From Fidelibacterota bacterium (GTDB taxonomy: Bacteria > Marinisomatota > Marinisomatia > Marinisomatales > S15-B10), in assembly GCA_002715465.1 (NCBI GenBank), contig PAYY01000032.1:33054-97053 (forward strand): 64,000 nucleotides of DNA. The letters are read 5' to 3'. The stretch's first letter is position 1, and each line of letters begins with the position of its first letter. Of this stretch, positions 17,771-27,215 are shown one piece after another. A program made the position numbers and the translations under genes. Under the pieces are notes generated by a model that did no database searches, was not told the DNA's origin, and worked only from the letters and a program-made list of their open reading frames with translations.

Positions 17771-18519
17771 TCAGTTGAAATTCTTGAAAATAGGAAAATA
17801 TTAAGAAAAACTAACATTATAATTGATGCTATAGGAATAAAAAACAATGAGAATGGTATTTCTCTTTGAAAAAGAACACCTCTTGAATATTCTCCAAGAA
17901 TTGTTGTAGGAAGAATTGTCAAAATAGTATGTATTGACTCAGGAAAAATATTCAATGGTACAAACCATCCGGAAAAAAACCCTAGGGAAAGTAAAATTAA
18001 AATGATTACTAACTGATTAGATAAATTATTTTTTGATAATACTCCTAGAACAAGTCCAATACTAGATCCAATTAGAATGGAAACTATAATAAACAACAAA
18101 AAAGATATTTGTCCAATTATTGGAAAAGTATTACCAATAATCAATTGCAAAATAATGAATGCAAATAGTGAACGTATGATTCCCTCTGGTAAAACTGAAA
18201 GAATAATTGCAAAAACTGATTCTGATGATGTTGATGGAGAGACATATAATGAACCATATATACCTGAAAATTGTTTATGCTTTGCAACATCATTAAAAAT
18301 TGTTATCAATGCTCCGGAAAATGAAATAATTAATACTATACCTGGAATCAACCAAGATAGTTTAGAAACATAGTTTAAGGAAGGGATAGAATCTGAAAGC
18401 CCAAAACCTAAAGTAATGAAAATACCTATAGGTAAAAAGAAAGCAATAGAAAGCTCTCCAATCCAATTATGTGATATATATATTAGGCGACGATAAAAAA
18501 ACGCATAAAACAAATTCAT
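17767..18519 (-). CDS. ABC-2 type transporter permease (CcmB-like)
   Basis: 250-residue inner-membrane protein with six predicted helices and no ATPase motifs, as in the CcmB/ABC-2 permease group. Examples of helices are IVLIISFSGALITIFNDVA and LLFIIVSILIGSSIGLVLGV. The ATG overlaps the ATPase gene stop by 4 nt and has a GGAG ribosome site, so the two are translationally coupled and should form one exporter. No CcmA/C/E cytochrome-maturation genes are near, so a haem role is not supported. The exported substrate is unknown. Confidence 0.82.
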   Translation of the reverse strand: MNLFYAFFYRRLIYISHNWIGELSIAFFLPIGIFITLGFGLSDSIPSLNYVSKLSWLIPGIVLIISFSGALITIFNDVAKHKQFSGIYGSLYVSPSTSSESVFAIILSVLPEGIIRSLFAFIILQLIIGNTFPIIGQISFLLFIIVSILIGSSIGLVLGVLSKNNLSNQLVIILILLSLGFFSGWFVPLNIFPESIHTILTILPTTILGEYSRGVLFQREIPFSLFFIPIASIIMLVFLNIFLFSRISTE

Positions 18520-19433
18520 TGATTCTCCGTTGATGTCATCATTAGCGTTTCTAAACCTACCTGGTCAACATTATAACCCATAAGATTTTCTTCAATAACT
18601 AATTTAATTACATCAAAAAAAACTTTTCTTTCTCTTGCATAAAAATCAAATACTTGACCAACTTGAGAAGGACTAACAACTGTAGTAACTTTTTTTATTC
18701 TTTCATAAACTTCTTTGCTTAGGTTTTGAAAATGGATTTGAAAGTGGAACAAATCACCCGCATTATGTAATAATTTATCCAAAGTACCATCAAGAGCTAT
18801 GTGGCCATGATTCATAATTACAATTCTATCATGAAGGCGTTCAGCTTCTTGGACATTATGAGTAGTATATATAACTGTCTTTTTACCACGCAATTCTTGA
18901 AGAAAATCCCAAATAAAATATTGGGATCGAAGATCAAGAGATGATGTTGGCTCCTCAAGAAGCAGTATTTCAGGGTCTGTTAAAAGTGTTCTTGCAAGAA
19001 AAGTTTTTTTTAAGAAACCAAAAGAAAGATCTTGAGGGAAATAATGGAGGAAATTACGGAAGCCAAATTTATCTGAAAGTAAAGCAATTCTTTTGTGTAT
19101 CAATTCAGTTTCCATATTATATAATTTTCCATGAAATTTAAAGTTTTCAAGAATTGTTAAGTCATTGTCAAAATTTATATTTTGAGGCATATATCCTATG
19201 GAATTAGCTACTTCCAATCTCCTCATATGAACATCTTTTCCATCTATAAAAACTGAACCAAACTCAGGTTTTGAAAATCCTGAGATTACCCTTAACAAGA
19301 CTGATTTTCCACTGTCATTTGGACCCACAATTGCCATAATTGATCCACGCTCAATTCCAAAAGAAAGTCCAGCTAATACTGAACGACCATTTATTAATTT
19401 ACCTATTTTTTTTAGAGATACTGAAGCTTCCAT
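18516..19433 (-). CDS. ABC transporter ATP-binding protein with divergent motifs
   Basis: 305-residue ATPase for the neighbouring permease. The Walker A reads GPNDSGKSVLLRV near residue 38. The Q-loop is in IGYMPQNINFD. The signature region reads DLSFGFLKKTFLARTLL instead of LSGGQ. Walker B is ILLLEEPTSSLD, with Glu where Asp is usual before the catalytic Glu, and the H-loop is in YTTHNVQEAERL. The C-terminal ~80 residues form an extra domain. It should still bind ATP, but the signature loop and Walker B are unusual. It is the first gene of the long minus-strand run ending near 6421, with a TATAAT about 43 nt upstream. Confidence 0.87.
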   Translation of the reverse strand: MEASVSLKKIGKLINGRSVLAGLSFGIERGSIMAIVGPNDSGKSVLLRVISGFSKPEFGSVFIDGKDVHMRRLEVANSIGYMPQNINFDNDLTILENFKFHGKLYNMETELIHKRIALLSDKFGFRNFLHYFPQDLSFGFLKKTFLARTLLTDPEILLLEEPTSSLDLRSQYFIWDFLQELRGKKTVIYTTHNVQEAERLHDRIVIMNHGHIALDGTLDKLLHNAGDLFHFQIHFQNLSKEVYERIKKVTTVVSPSQVGQVFDFYARERKVFFDVIKLVIEENLMGYNVDQVGLETLMMTSTENQ

Positions 19434-19475
19434 AATTATAAGCTATTATTAAACTTTTGTACGTAGAATGAATTT

Positions 19476-19481
19476 ATTATA
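19476..19481 (-). promoter_or_regulatory. Possible -10 element of the ABC/wall-recycling operon
   Basis: TATAAT on the minus strand, 42 nt before the ATG at 19433 in the 93-nt gap after polA. No convincing -35 hexamer is visible 17 nt upstream. The gap shows no strong terminator for polA. Confidence 0.3.
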
Positions 19482-19526
19482 AGCATCTTATTTCACAATT
19501 ACGATAATTCATTTTATTTATCTTAA

Positions 19527-22244
19527 TTAGTGTGCATGGTACCATGATTCTCCAATTCCAAAATCCACCACTAAAGGAACATTAAGAGAAAGTGCATTTT
19601 CCATTTCAAACAAAACTATTTCTTTTACATCATCTAATTCCTCATTCAAAACTTCAAAAAGTAATTCATCATGGATTTGAAGTATCATTTTTGATTTGAA
19701 TTTGTGCTTAATGAACCTTTCTCGAATTGATACCATAGCAAGTTTAATCATTTCAGCTGCTGTGCCTTGAATAGGCATGTTTATTGTTGCTCGTTCAGCA
19801 GCGCTCCTATTTCTATGGCTGCTATGTTCAATATCATAGCAATAGCGACGTCGGCCAAGCATTGTCTCAACATATTTTTCTTTTCTTGCAAAATCTAGTG
19901 TCTTATCTATGAACTTTTTTATACCAGGAAAACGATTAAAATATGCTTCAATAATTTTTTTTGAATCAGAAATTGAAATTCCTAATTCTTGAGACAATCT
20001 AAATGATCCCGCTCCATACATAATCCCAAAGTTGACAATTTTTGCCGTACGTCTCATTTCAGGTTGAATTTCCTCCAAAGGTACTTGAAAAATATTAGAT
20101 GCAGTATGAGAGTGAACATCTTCTTTTTTTTCAAAGGCACTATGGAGTCTTTCATCTCCGCTTAGATGTGCCATAATGCGAAGCTCTACTTGAGAATAAT
20201 CAGCCGAAAAGATAGACCATTCATTATTTTGGGCTCGAAAAGCTTTTCTAATCTCTTTCCCTTCATTAGTTCGAATTGGAATGTTTTGAAAGTTGGGATT
20301 TCTACTTGACAACCGTCCTGTAGAAGCCACTGTTTGAATTAGAGAAGAGTGAATTCTACCTGTATCTGGGTGAATCATTTCAGGTATAGCATCAACATAG
20401 GTAGATTTGAGCTTTTGAAATTTGCGGTATTCTAGTATTTTTTCTGGCAAGGGATGATAGGACCTAAGGGATTCTAAAACGTTAACATTAGTAGACCGTT
20501 TCTTTATTTCTGGAAGACCAAGCTGTTCAAATAGTATGGTGGAAAGTTGCTTGGGAGAATTAATATTAAAAGAACCTCCAGCTAAAGCATGAATTTCTTT
20601 AGAATAATTTTCGAGTTTTACCTCCATCCAATTAGACATATTTTTCATCATAGCTCCATCCACAAAAACACCATTAAACTCCATATCTACTAGTACTTGT
20701 ATTAATGGAATCTCAACTTTTTTGAAAAAATGGTCTAAAGAAACTTTCTTTAGTTCTTTTTTTAATATCATTTCCAATTGTAAACAAATATCTGAATCTT
20801 CAACTGCATAAAATGAAACTTCCTTTAATGAGACCTCATTCATCTTTTTTTGATCTTTTCCTTCTCCAATTAAATCTGATATCGGTTTCATAGTATATTG
20901 GAGAAATTCCTGACTTAAATAATCAAGTTTATAAGATCTCGCATCAGGGTTAAGTAGATGTGCCGCAATCATGCTATCAAACTCAACACCTTCAACATTT
21001 ATCCCATGTCGTTTTAATATAACCATATCATACTTAATATTTTGACCACACTTAGGAATGGATCTATCTTCTAAGATAGATCTTAATAATTTTAAAACTA
21101 CCGCAAGATCATCTCCCTCACCAAATAGCTGATTATTTTTATTGGGGAATAGGATTGGAACATACCAACCTGAATTGGCTTCTATTGAGAAACTAAATCC
21201 AACTATATCAGCAATCATAGGATCCTTACTTGTGGATTCAATATCCATTGAAATTAAATCTATTCCCTTAAGTTTTTCTATCATGGAATTAAGATCTTCT
21301 CTTGTCTTTATTATAGAGTATTCTTTTTTGATAACTGAAAGAGGTTTTTTATTCTCATCTCCACGAAAATCGTTTAGTTGGTTTTGTAGATTGTAAAACT
21401 CCAATTCTCTAAAAAGTTCATCCATCTCCTTAAAATTGAATTTGCTTACTTTCATTGATTCAAATTCAATTGGAATATTTATATCAGTTTTTATAGTGAC
21501 AAGTTCTCGAGAAAGTCTCGCTAAATCGATCCCGTTAACCAACCCCTCTCTAACACGTTTATTTTTCACTTCTTTACCATGTGAAAGAATGTTTTCAAAA
21601 TCACCGTATTCACCAATTAATTTAACAGCTGTTTTTTCACCAACACCTGGAACCCCTGGAACATTATCGGAACTATCACCCATAAGTCCGAAAAGATCTA
21701 TAATTTTTTCAGGAGGAACACCCCATCTTTCTTTTACCTCAGCTGGACCATAAATAATTGATTCACCACCTTTAACAGGTGTTTGAAGTAATATTTCGTC
21801 TGTAACAAGTTGCATAAAATCTTTGTCGCCGCTTAATATTATACAATTAAGTCCAGCTTTAGCCGAATCTAAAGCCAAAGTTCCAATTATATCATCAGCT
21901 TCAAATCCATCTATTTGCAACCTTGGAATACCCATTGCTTCTACAATTCGCCATAAATGGGATAATTGCTGTTGAAGTTCATCAGGCATTTTTTCTCTGG
22001 TTGCCTTATAATCTTTATACATATCATGACGAAAAGTTTTTTTCTTTCCATCAAAAACAGCAACAAGATAATCCGGAGACTCTTCTCTCAGTAGTTTAAA
22101 TATTGTATTAACAAATCCAAAAAGAGCACTGGTATGAAAACCAGTTGAAGTAATTAAAGGATTGCGTATCATTGCAAAATGAGCACGATACAGCAGAGCG
22201 TAGCCGTCAATTAGATACATTCTTTTTTTTGACAATGATGTCAT
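19527..22244 (-). CDS. polA: DNA polymerase I
   Basis: 905-residue repair and Okazaki-fragment polymerase. It has an N-terminal 5'-3' exonuclease (about 1-290; YRAHFAMIRNP, GDKDFMQLV, GVPGVGEKTA). The 3'-5' exonuclease (about 310-490) has DIEST for the first acidic pair and YAVEDSDICLQL for the last motif, so proofreading looks intact. The polymerase domain has motif A FSADYSQVELRIMAHLSGD, motif B RRTAKIVNFGIMYG and motif C LQIHDELLFEV. It starts at ATG 22244; an internal ATG eight codons later (MYLIDGYALLYRAH) is also possible, and neither has a clear Shine-Dalgarno. It is divergent from the aldo/keto reductase. Confidence 0.97.
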   Translation of the reverse strand: MTSLSKKRMYLIDGYALLYRAHFAMIRNPLITSTGFHTSALFGFVNTIFKLLREESPDYLVAVFDGKKKTFRHDMYKDYKATREKMPDELQQQLSHLWRIVEAMGIPRLQIDGFEADDIIGTLALDSAKAGLNCIILSGDKDFMQLVTDEILLQTPVKGGESIIYGPAEVKERWGVPPEKIIDLFGLMGDSSDNVPGVPGVGEKTAVKLIGEYGDFENILSHGKEVKNKRVREGLVNGIDLARLSRELVTIKTDINIPIEFESMKVSKFNFKEMDELFRELEFYNLQNQLNDFRGDENKKPLSVIKKEYSIIKTREDLNSMIEKLKGIDLISMDIESTSKDPMIADIVGFSFSIEANSGWYVPILFPNKNNQLFGEGDDLAVVLKLLRSILEDRSIPKCGQNIKYDMVILKRHGINVEGVEFDSMIAAHLLNPDARSYKLDYLSQEFLQYTMKPISDLIGEGKDQKKMNEVSLKEVSFYAVEDSDICLQLEMILKKELKKVSLDHFFKKVEIPLIQVLVDMEFNGVFVDGAMMKNMSNWMEVKLENYSKEIHALAGGSFNINSPKQLSTILFEQLGLPEIKKRSTNVNVLESLRSYHPLPEKILEYRKFQKLKSTYVDAIPEMIHPDTGRIHSSLIQTVASTGRLSSRNPNFQNIPIRTNEGKEIRKAFRAQNNEWSIFSADYSQVELRIMAHLSGDERLHSAFEKKEDVHSHTASNIFQVPLEEIQPEMRRTAKIVNFGIMYGAGSFRLSQELGISISDSKKIIEAYFNRFPGIKKFIDKTLDFARKEKYVETMLGRRRYCYDIEHSSHRNRSAAERATINMPIQGTAAEMIKLAMVSIRERFIKHKFKSKMILQIHDELLFEVLNEELDDVKEIVLFEMENALSLNVPLVVDFGIGESWYHAH

Positions 22245-22383
22245 TGTTAAATCTATTACTGTATTAGGTGTGCCTTCAATTGAAATATCATCTTTTAAAA
22301 AATATGAAATAAAGTCTAATAATATTTATCTTATATTGAAAACTTTCTATTAAAATATTATAGTAAACCTAAGGATAATAAAT

Positions 22384-23376
22384 ATGGATTATAAACTATT
22401 AGGAAAAACTGGAGTAGAAGTATCTCAACTATGTCTTGGTACAATGACCTTTGGTGGTCCCTGTGATGAAAAAGAATCATCAATTATTTTCAAGAATTGT
22501 CGAAATGCTGGAATAAATTTTTTTGATTGTGCTAATGTTTATGAAGAAGGTCGTTCTGAAAAAATTCTTGGAAAATTAATTTCTGGCATAAGAAATGAGG
22601 TGATTGTTACTTCAAAGGTATACTCACCAACTGGTAGCGACATAAATTCCCGTGGAAATACTAGGAAACATATTAAACATGCTTTAGAAGATAGCCTTCG
22701 CCGTTTAAATACTGATTATATTGATATATATTTTCTTCATCGTTTCGATGATTTAACTCCAATTGGAGAAACATTGAGAGTATTAGATGATCTTGTAAAA
22801 GAGGGTAAAATCCTTTATATAGGAGCTAGTAACTTTGCAGCATGGCAAGTTGCAAAAGGAAATGGGATTTGTTCATTGAATAATTGGAATAAAATACAAT
22901 GTATTCAACCTATGTATAATTTAGTTAAACGTCAAGCTGAGGTAGAACTTTTGCCAATGTCAAAAACAGAAAATATTGGAGTAATAACTTATTCGCCTCT
23001 TGGTGGAGGATTATTAACCGGAAAATACTCTAAAAACAATGAACTGAAGAAAGGTAGACTTATTGAAAATAAAATGTATAATGAAAGATATGGAAATCCT
23101 ATTTATTTTGAAACAGCAGATAAATTTGCTAAGCTAGCAAAAAAAAATGGGGTGTCTCCTATTTCATTAGCTGTAGCTTGGGTCTCTTCTAATCCTGCCA
23201 TTACAGCCCCCATTATTGGTGCCCGAAGTTATGAACAGCTTAAACCTTCACTTGAATCTATATCAATAGATCTTAGTGCTGAGATCATAAAAGAGATCTC
23301 CATCCTATTCCCAAAACCTCCGATAGCAACAGATAGGAATGATGAATTAACGGAACATAATTTTGGAGTAAGATAA
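22384..23376 (+). CDS. Aldo/keto reductase
   Basis: 330-residue NADPH-dependent oxidoreductase of the TIM-barrel AKR superfamily. Catalytic tetrad positions are visible: Asp in FFDCANVYEEG, Tyr in the same segment, Lys in VTSKVYSP and His in YFLHRFDD. The cofactor end has PLGGGLLTGKYS and IIGARSYEQL. It is closest in style to YghZ/Tas-like AKRs. The ATG is preceded by AAGGA with good spacing. The substrate is unknown. The next gene starts 58 nt downstream on the same strand, so they may be co-transcribed. Confidence 0.92.
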   Translation: MDYKLLGKTGVEVSQLCLGTMTFGGPCDEKESSIIFKNCRNAGINFFDCANVYEEGRSEKILGKLISGIRNEVIVTSKVYSPTGSDINSRGNTRKHIKHALEDSLRRLNTDYIDIYFLHRFDDLTPIGETLRVLDDLVKEGKILYIGASNFAAWQVAKGNGICSLNNWNKIQCIQPMYNLVKRQAEVELLPMSKTENIGVITYSPLGGGLLTGKYSKNNELKKGRLIENKMYNERYGNPIYFETADKFAKLAKKNGVSPISLAVAWVSSNPAITAPIIGARSYEQLKPSLESISIDLSAEIIKEISILFPKPPIATDRNDELTEHNFGVR

Positions 23377-23434
23377 AGTAATAAACGTATTTTCCACCAA
23401 AGCTTTCTTCAAATAGTTTTGACGTTAAAAAACA

Positions 23435-26400
23435 ATGAAAATTAATCGTTCCCCACGTCCTAAAGTCCCTATAAACGAAGCAATTACAATCGCGAGAACT
23501 TGTTTTGGAATTAATGGGAAAGCAATAGAACTGTCAGGAGAAAGAGATAGAAATTTCCTAATCATAGATAATAGTGATCAAAAGTTTTTACTTAAGGTTT
23601 GTAATCCAGCAGATTCAATAGATATTATAGATTTTCAAAACGAACTTCTTTTATATGTAGCATCAAAGAATAGCTCATGGAAATGGCAAACTCCTCAACT
23701 TAATTTAAATGGAGAATTTATAAGTAATTGGGAAAGTCTTGATGGAAACAAGTTAAAAGTACGACTTTTAACTTATTTAGATGGAATATTTCTTTCGGAT
23801 TTTTCTCCTCAAAATTTTTTTTTGATGAGAGATCTTGGGGAGTTTATAGGGCATGTTAATCACTCATTATCTGATTTTACTCATCCAGCAATGCATCGAA
23901 AACTTTTTTGGGATCTGAAAAATGGTGTTGAATTAGTAAAGACACATTTGAGAGATATTAATGATAATTACAAAATAGATAAGATTAATCTTTTGCTGGA
24001 AAAAATTCAAACTAGCAAATTACCTGAACAAGATTTATTAAGAGAAGGGGTGATTTATAATGATGCACACCATCAAAATATATTGCTAGAATGCGATAAT
24101 AATGGCAATAGTAAAATATTGGGTGCGATTGATTTTGGAGATTCTCTTTTTTCATGGCTCATTTCTGATCTAGCCATTGCTTGTACCTACTCAATGCTTA
24201 ATAAGGATAATCCTTTAGAATTTGCTAGACCAATCGTAGAGGGGTTCAATCAAAAACAACCACTTAATGAAGTAGAAATATCATCTCTATTTTCATTAAT
24301 ATGTCTCAGAGCGTGTATGTCAGTTACAATAGCTACTTACCAAAAATCCTTATACCCTAAAAACCTTTACTTACAAATTAGTGAAAGGCCAATGTGGAAA
24401 TTGATAGATAAACTAATACAAATCTCTAGTGATTTTGCACATTTTAATTTTAGGCATGCCTGTGGGCTAGAGCCATCAACTACAAATAATCAATTAGTAA
24501 CCTGGTTAGATAAAAACCATAAGACATTCTCCAATATTTTTCATAAAAATTATAATGTTAATGATTTTGAATTGATTGATTTATCTATAAGTAATCCTGA
24601 TCTCCCCAACAAAAAAGGAGATAAAAAAAATAATAAAATATTGAAACCTTCAATAAGTGCATTCAATGAAGTAAGAATAACTTCTTGTATGAATCAATTT
24701 GATTTATTGGATGATAAGGATGATAAATCAGAAACAATTCATCTAGGATTTGACATATTTTTGCCAGATAACAAAGAGATTTTCATGCCTCTTGATGGAG
24801 TTGTAGAAAAAATAAAAAATAATACTTTAAATCCAGAATTAGGTGCTAGCGTCATCATTCGCCATAAAACTAAAAATTTAACTTTTTTTACTTTATACGG
24901 AAATTTATGTACTAAAGATATTTTAAAGATCGATATAGGTCAAAAATTAATTAAAGGAAATAGAATCTCCGAATTGAATAAAAAAAATAATCATAAGGGA
25001 GATACACCTTATCTTCATTTTCAAGTTTTGACTCATCTAATTGATGATCAAGTTACAAGTATGGTCAAACCTTTAGACCGTAAGATTTGGCTAAGTATTT
25101 CTCCTGACCCCTCTTCATTAATAAATATTATTAAGAAGGATAATCAAAAAAACGACCCATCTCCAAGCTTTTTGAAGGAGCGGAGACAAAAGTTGATAGG
25201 AAAAAGCTTAAGTCTATCCTACAAGGATCCTATAATTATAAAAAAAGGGGACATGCAATACTTGTTTGATCATGAAGGTAAAACTTATTTAGATGCAATT
25301 AATAATGTTGCACACGTAGGACATTGCCATCCAAAAGTTCTAGAAGCAACTAGAAAACAAAATGCTTTATTAAATACTAATACTCGTTATCTACATAATA
25401 AGATTTTAGAATTAGCCGAGAAAATTACTTCAACTATGCCTGATCCTCTTAAAGTATGTTACTTTACAAATAGTGGTAGTGAAGCAAATGATCTAGCATT
25501 AAGGCTTGCTAAAGCTCATACAGGAGGAAATGGTATAATTACTATTAATGGGGCTTATCATGGAAACCTTAGTTCCTTAATAGATATAAGTCCCTACAAG
25601 TTCTCTGGTCCTGGTGGAAAAGGCCCTGCAAAATATATTGAAGTTGTACCTATGCCGGATGGTTACAGAGGTGAATATAAATATTTTGAAAAAAATATTG
25701 GTGAATTATATAGTAATGATATAAAAGAAGCTATCAAAAAATTAGAGAAAAAAACAAAACTATGTGCTTTTATTTCAGAATCAATGATTAATTGTGGAGG
25801 TGTTATTATTCCTCCTAAAGGGTATTTAAAAAAATCATATGAATTTGTCCGAAATTCGGGGGGATTATGTATTGCGGATGAAGTTGTTGTTGGTTTTGGA
25901 AGGACTGGAAAATATTTCTGGGGTTTTCAATATGAATCAATTATTCCTGATATTGTTACTGTGGGAAAAGCAATGGGAAATGGTCATCCTGTTGCTGCAG
26001 TTATAACAACGCAAGAAATTGCTTCATCATTTGAAACAGGAATGGAGTATTTTAATACTTTCGGAGGAAATCCAGTCTCTTGTGCTACAGCTTTAGCAGT
26101 TATTGATATTTTAAATGAAAATAAACTCCAACAGAATGCATATAATATTGGTATTTATTTACTTAATAATGTAAAAAATTTGCAAAAAAAATATGATTTG
26201 CTTGGAGATGTTCGCGGAAAAGGATTGTTCATCGGGATTGAGCTAGTAAAAAATAAAGAAACACTAGAACCAGCTTCTAAACATGCAAATTATATCGTTG
26301 AACGAATGAAAGACAATGGTATACTTATTTCTTCAGGCGGTATGTATCATAATGTTTTAAAAATTCGTCCTCCTATGGTTTTTAATAAACTAAATGTAGA

Positions 26401-26464
26401 TCTCTTATTAAAGGTGTTAAATGAGATATTGGAAGATACTTTTTGTAAAAGAATATCTTTTTAG
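23435..26464 (+). CDS. APH kinase / M23-like / class III aminotransferase fusion
   Basis: 1009-residue three-domain protein. Residues ~20-330 are an aminoglycoside-phosphotransferase-like kinase (YNDAHHQNILL near 207, IDFGDS further on). Residues ~430-550 resemble an M23 peptidase (HLGFDIFLP). The end of that domain reads PYLHFQV where active enzymes have HLH, and YGNL where they have YGHL, so it has probably lost catalysis. Residues ~580-1009 are a PLP class III aminotransferase: FTNSGSEANDLALRL, IADEVVVGFGRTG, and the PLP lysine in VGKAMGNGHP near 843. The relatives I know are bacterial fusions related to ethanolamine-phosphate/phosphohydroxylysine phospho-lyases. Likely it phosphorylates an amino alcohol or amino acid and then deaminates it. 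Substrate unknown. Confidence 0.9.
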   Translation: MKINRSPRPKVPINEAITIARTCFGINGKAIELSGERDRNFLIIDNSDQKFLLKVCNPADSIDIIDFQNELLLYVASKNSSWKWQTPQLNLNGEFISNWESLDGNKLKVRLLTYLDGIFLSDFSPQNFFLMRDLGEFIGHVNHSLSDFTHPAMHRKLFWDLKNGVELVKTHLRDINDNYKIDKINLLLEKIQTSKLPEQDLLREGVIYNDAHHQNILLECDNNGNSKILGAIDFGDSLFSWLISDLAIACTYSMLNKDNPLEFARPIVEGFNQKQPLNEVEISSLFSLICLRACMSVTIATYQKSLYPKNLYLQISERPMWKLIDKLIQISSDFAHFNFRHACGLEPSTTNNQLVTWLDKNHKTFSNIFHKNYNVNDFELIDLSISNPDLPNKKGDKKNNKILKPSISAFNEVRITSCMNQFDLLDDKDDKSETIHLGFDIFLPDNKEIFMPLDGVVEKIKNNTLNPELGASVIIRHKTKNLTFFTLYGNLCTKDILKIDIGQKLIKGNRISELNKKNNHKGDTPYLHFQVLTHLIDDQVTSMVKPLDRKIWLSISPDPSSLINIIKKDNQKNDPSPSFLKERRQKLIGKSLSLSYKDPIIIKKGDMQYLFDHEGKTYLDAINNVAHVGHCHPKVLEATRKQNALLNTNTRYLHNKILELAEKITSTMPDPLKVCYFTNSGSEANDLALRLAKAHTGGNGIITINGAYHGNLSSLIDISPYKFSGPGGKGPAKYIEVVPMPDGYRGEYKYFEKNIGELYSNDIKEAIKKLEKKTKLCAFISESMINCGGVIIPPKGYLKKSYEFVRNSGGLCIADEVVVGFGRTGKYFWGFQYESIIPDIVTVGKAMGNGHPVAAVITTQEIASSFETGMEYFNTFGGNPVSCATALAVIDILNENKLQQNAYNIGIYLLNNVKNLQKKYDLLGDVRGKGLFIGIELVKNKETLEPASKHANYIVERMKDNGILISSGGMYHNVLKIRPPMVFNKLNVDLLLKVLNEILEDTFCKRISF

Positions 26465-26568
26465 AAAGTTCTCCTTTTGATTTTTCTCCTTATAAACCAT
26501 TACGTAATTTTATAAACTTTATAAGCTTAATTATTAATCATTTAATCAATTGAAAGGATAGCGACATT

Positions 26569-27168
26569 ATGAGCCACCCCTTTAAACTACCAGATTTACC
26601 ATATAATGAAAATGCGTTAGAACCCATAATTTCAGCAAAAACAGTTTCATTTCATTATGGTAAGCATCATGCTACGTACTTCAGCATGTTAAACAACCTA
26701 ACTGAAGGAACAGAATTTTCCGATATGCCTCTTGAAGAAGTTGTCAAGTCAAGTTACGGAGATAAAAATACTCAGAAAATTTTTAATAATGCTGGTCAAG
26801 CTTGGAATCATATTCTCTACTGGAATCAAATGCAACCTGGTGGTTCGCAAATTCCTTCAGGAAATCTAGCTTCTCTCATTAATGATTCTTTTGAAAACTT
26901 TGAGAATTTTAAAAAAGATTTCGTAGCCTCTTCACTAGGAGTATTTGGAAGTGGTTGGTGTTGGCTAGTACAAAAAGATGATGGATTGTCAATAATGGGA
27001 ACTCCAAATGCTGAGAATCCTTTAGCATATGGAGAAAATGCACTTCTAGGAATAGATGTCTGGGAACATGCATATTATCTTGACTATCAAAATCTAAGAG
27101 CTGATCATGTAAAAGCTATATTAGACAATCTAATCAATTGGGATTTTGTTTCTGAAAGATTAAAGTAA
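26569..27168 (+). CDS. sodB: Superoxide dismutase, iron type
   Basis: 199-residue cytosolic enzyme that dismutates superoxide. Metal ligands are seen in HYGKHHATY (first His), WNHILYW (second His) and DVWEHAYYLDYQN (Asp and His). The metal-type markers favour Fe: NNAGQAWNH carries the Gln of Fe-SOD in the helix, and the later loop reads MGTPNAENPL with Ala where Mn enzymes carry the Gln. The length is standard. A strong bidirectional-looking terminator follows at 27184-27215. The upstream gap of about 105 nt is very AT-rich with no clear operator. Confidence 0.96.
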   Translation: MSHPFKLPDLPYNENALEPIISAKTVSFHYGKHHATYFSMLNNLTEGTEFSDMPLEEVVKSSYGDKNTQKIFNNAGQAWNHILYWNQMQPGGSQIPSGNLASLINDSFENFENFKKDFVASSLGVFGSGWCWLVQKDDGLSIMGTPNAENPLAYGENALLGIDVWEHAYYLDYQNLRADHVKAILDNLINWDFVSERLK

Positions 27169-27183
27169 TACAAATTCAATAAA

Positions 27184-27215
27184 GTCACCCTGGTATTTAG
27201 CTAGGGTGGCTTTTT
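27184..27215 (+). terminator. Intrinsic terminator after sodB
   Basis: GTCACCCT pairs with AGGGTGGC (8 positions, one G-U) around an 11-nt loop, followed by TTTTT. It lies 15 nt after the sodB stop and abuts the stop of the convergent histidine kinase gene. On the minus strand the stem is followed by a weaker T run, so it may also serve that gene. Confidence 0.85.

Noticed and set aside
17767..19433. Cytochrome c maturation exporter (ccmAB)
   Set aside because: The permease resembles CcmB in style, but no other ccm genes are near and the ATPase has an extra C-terminal domain.
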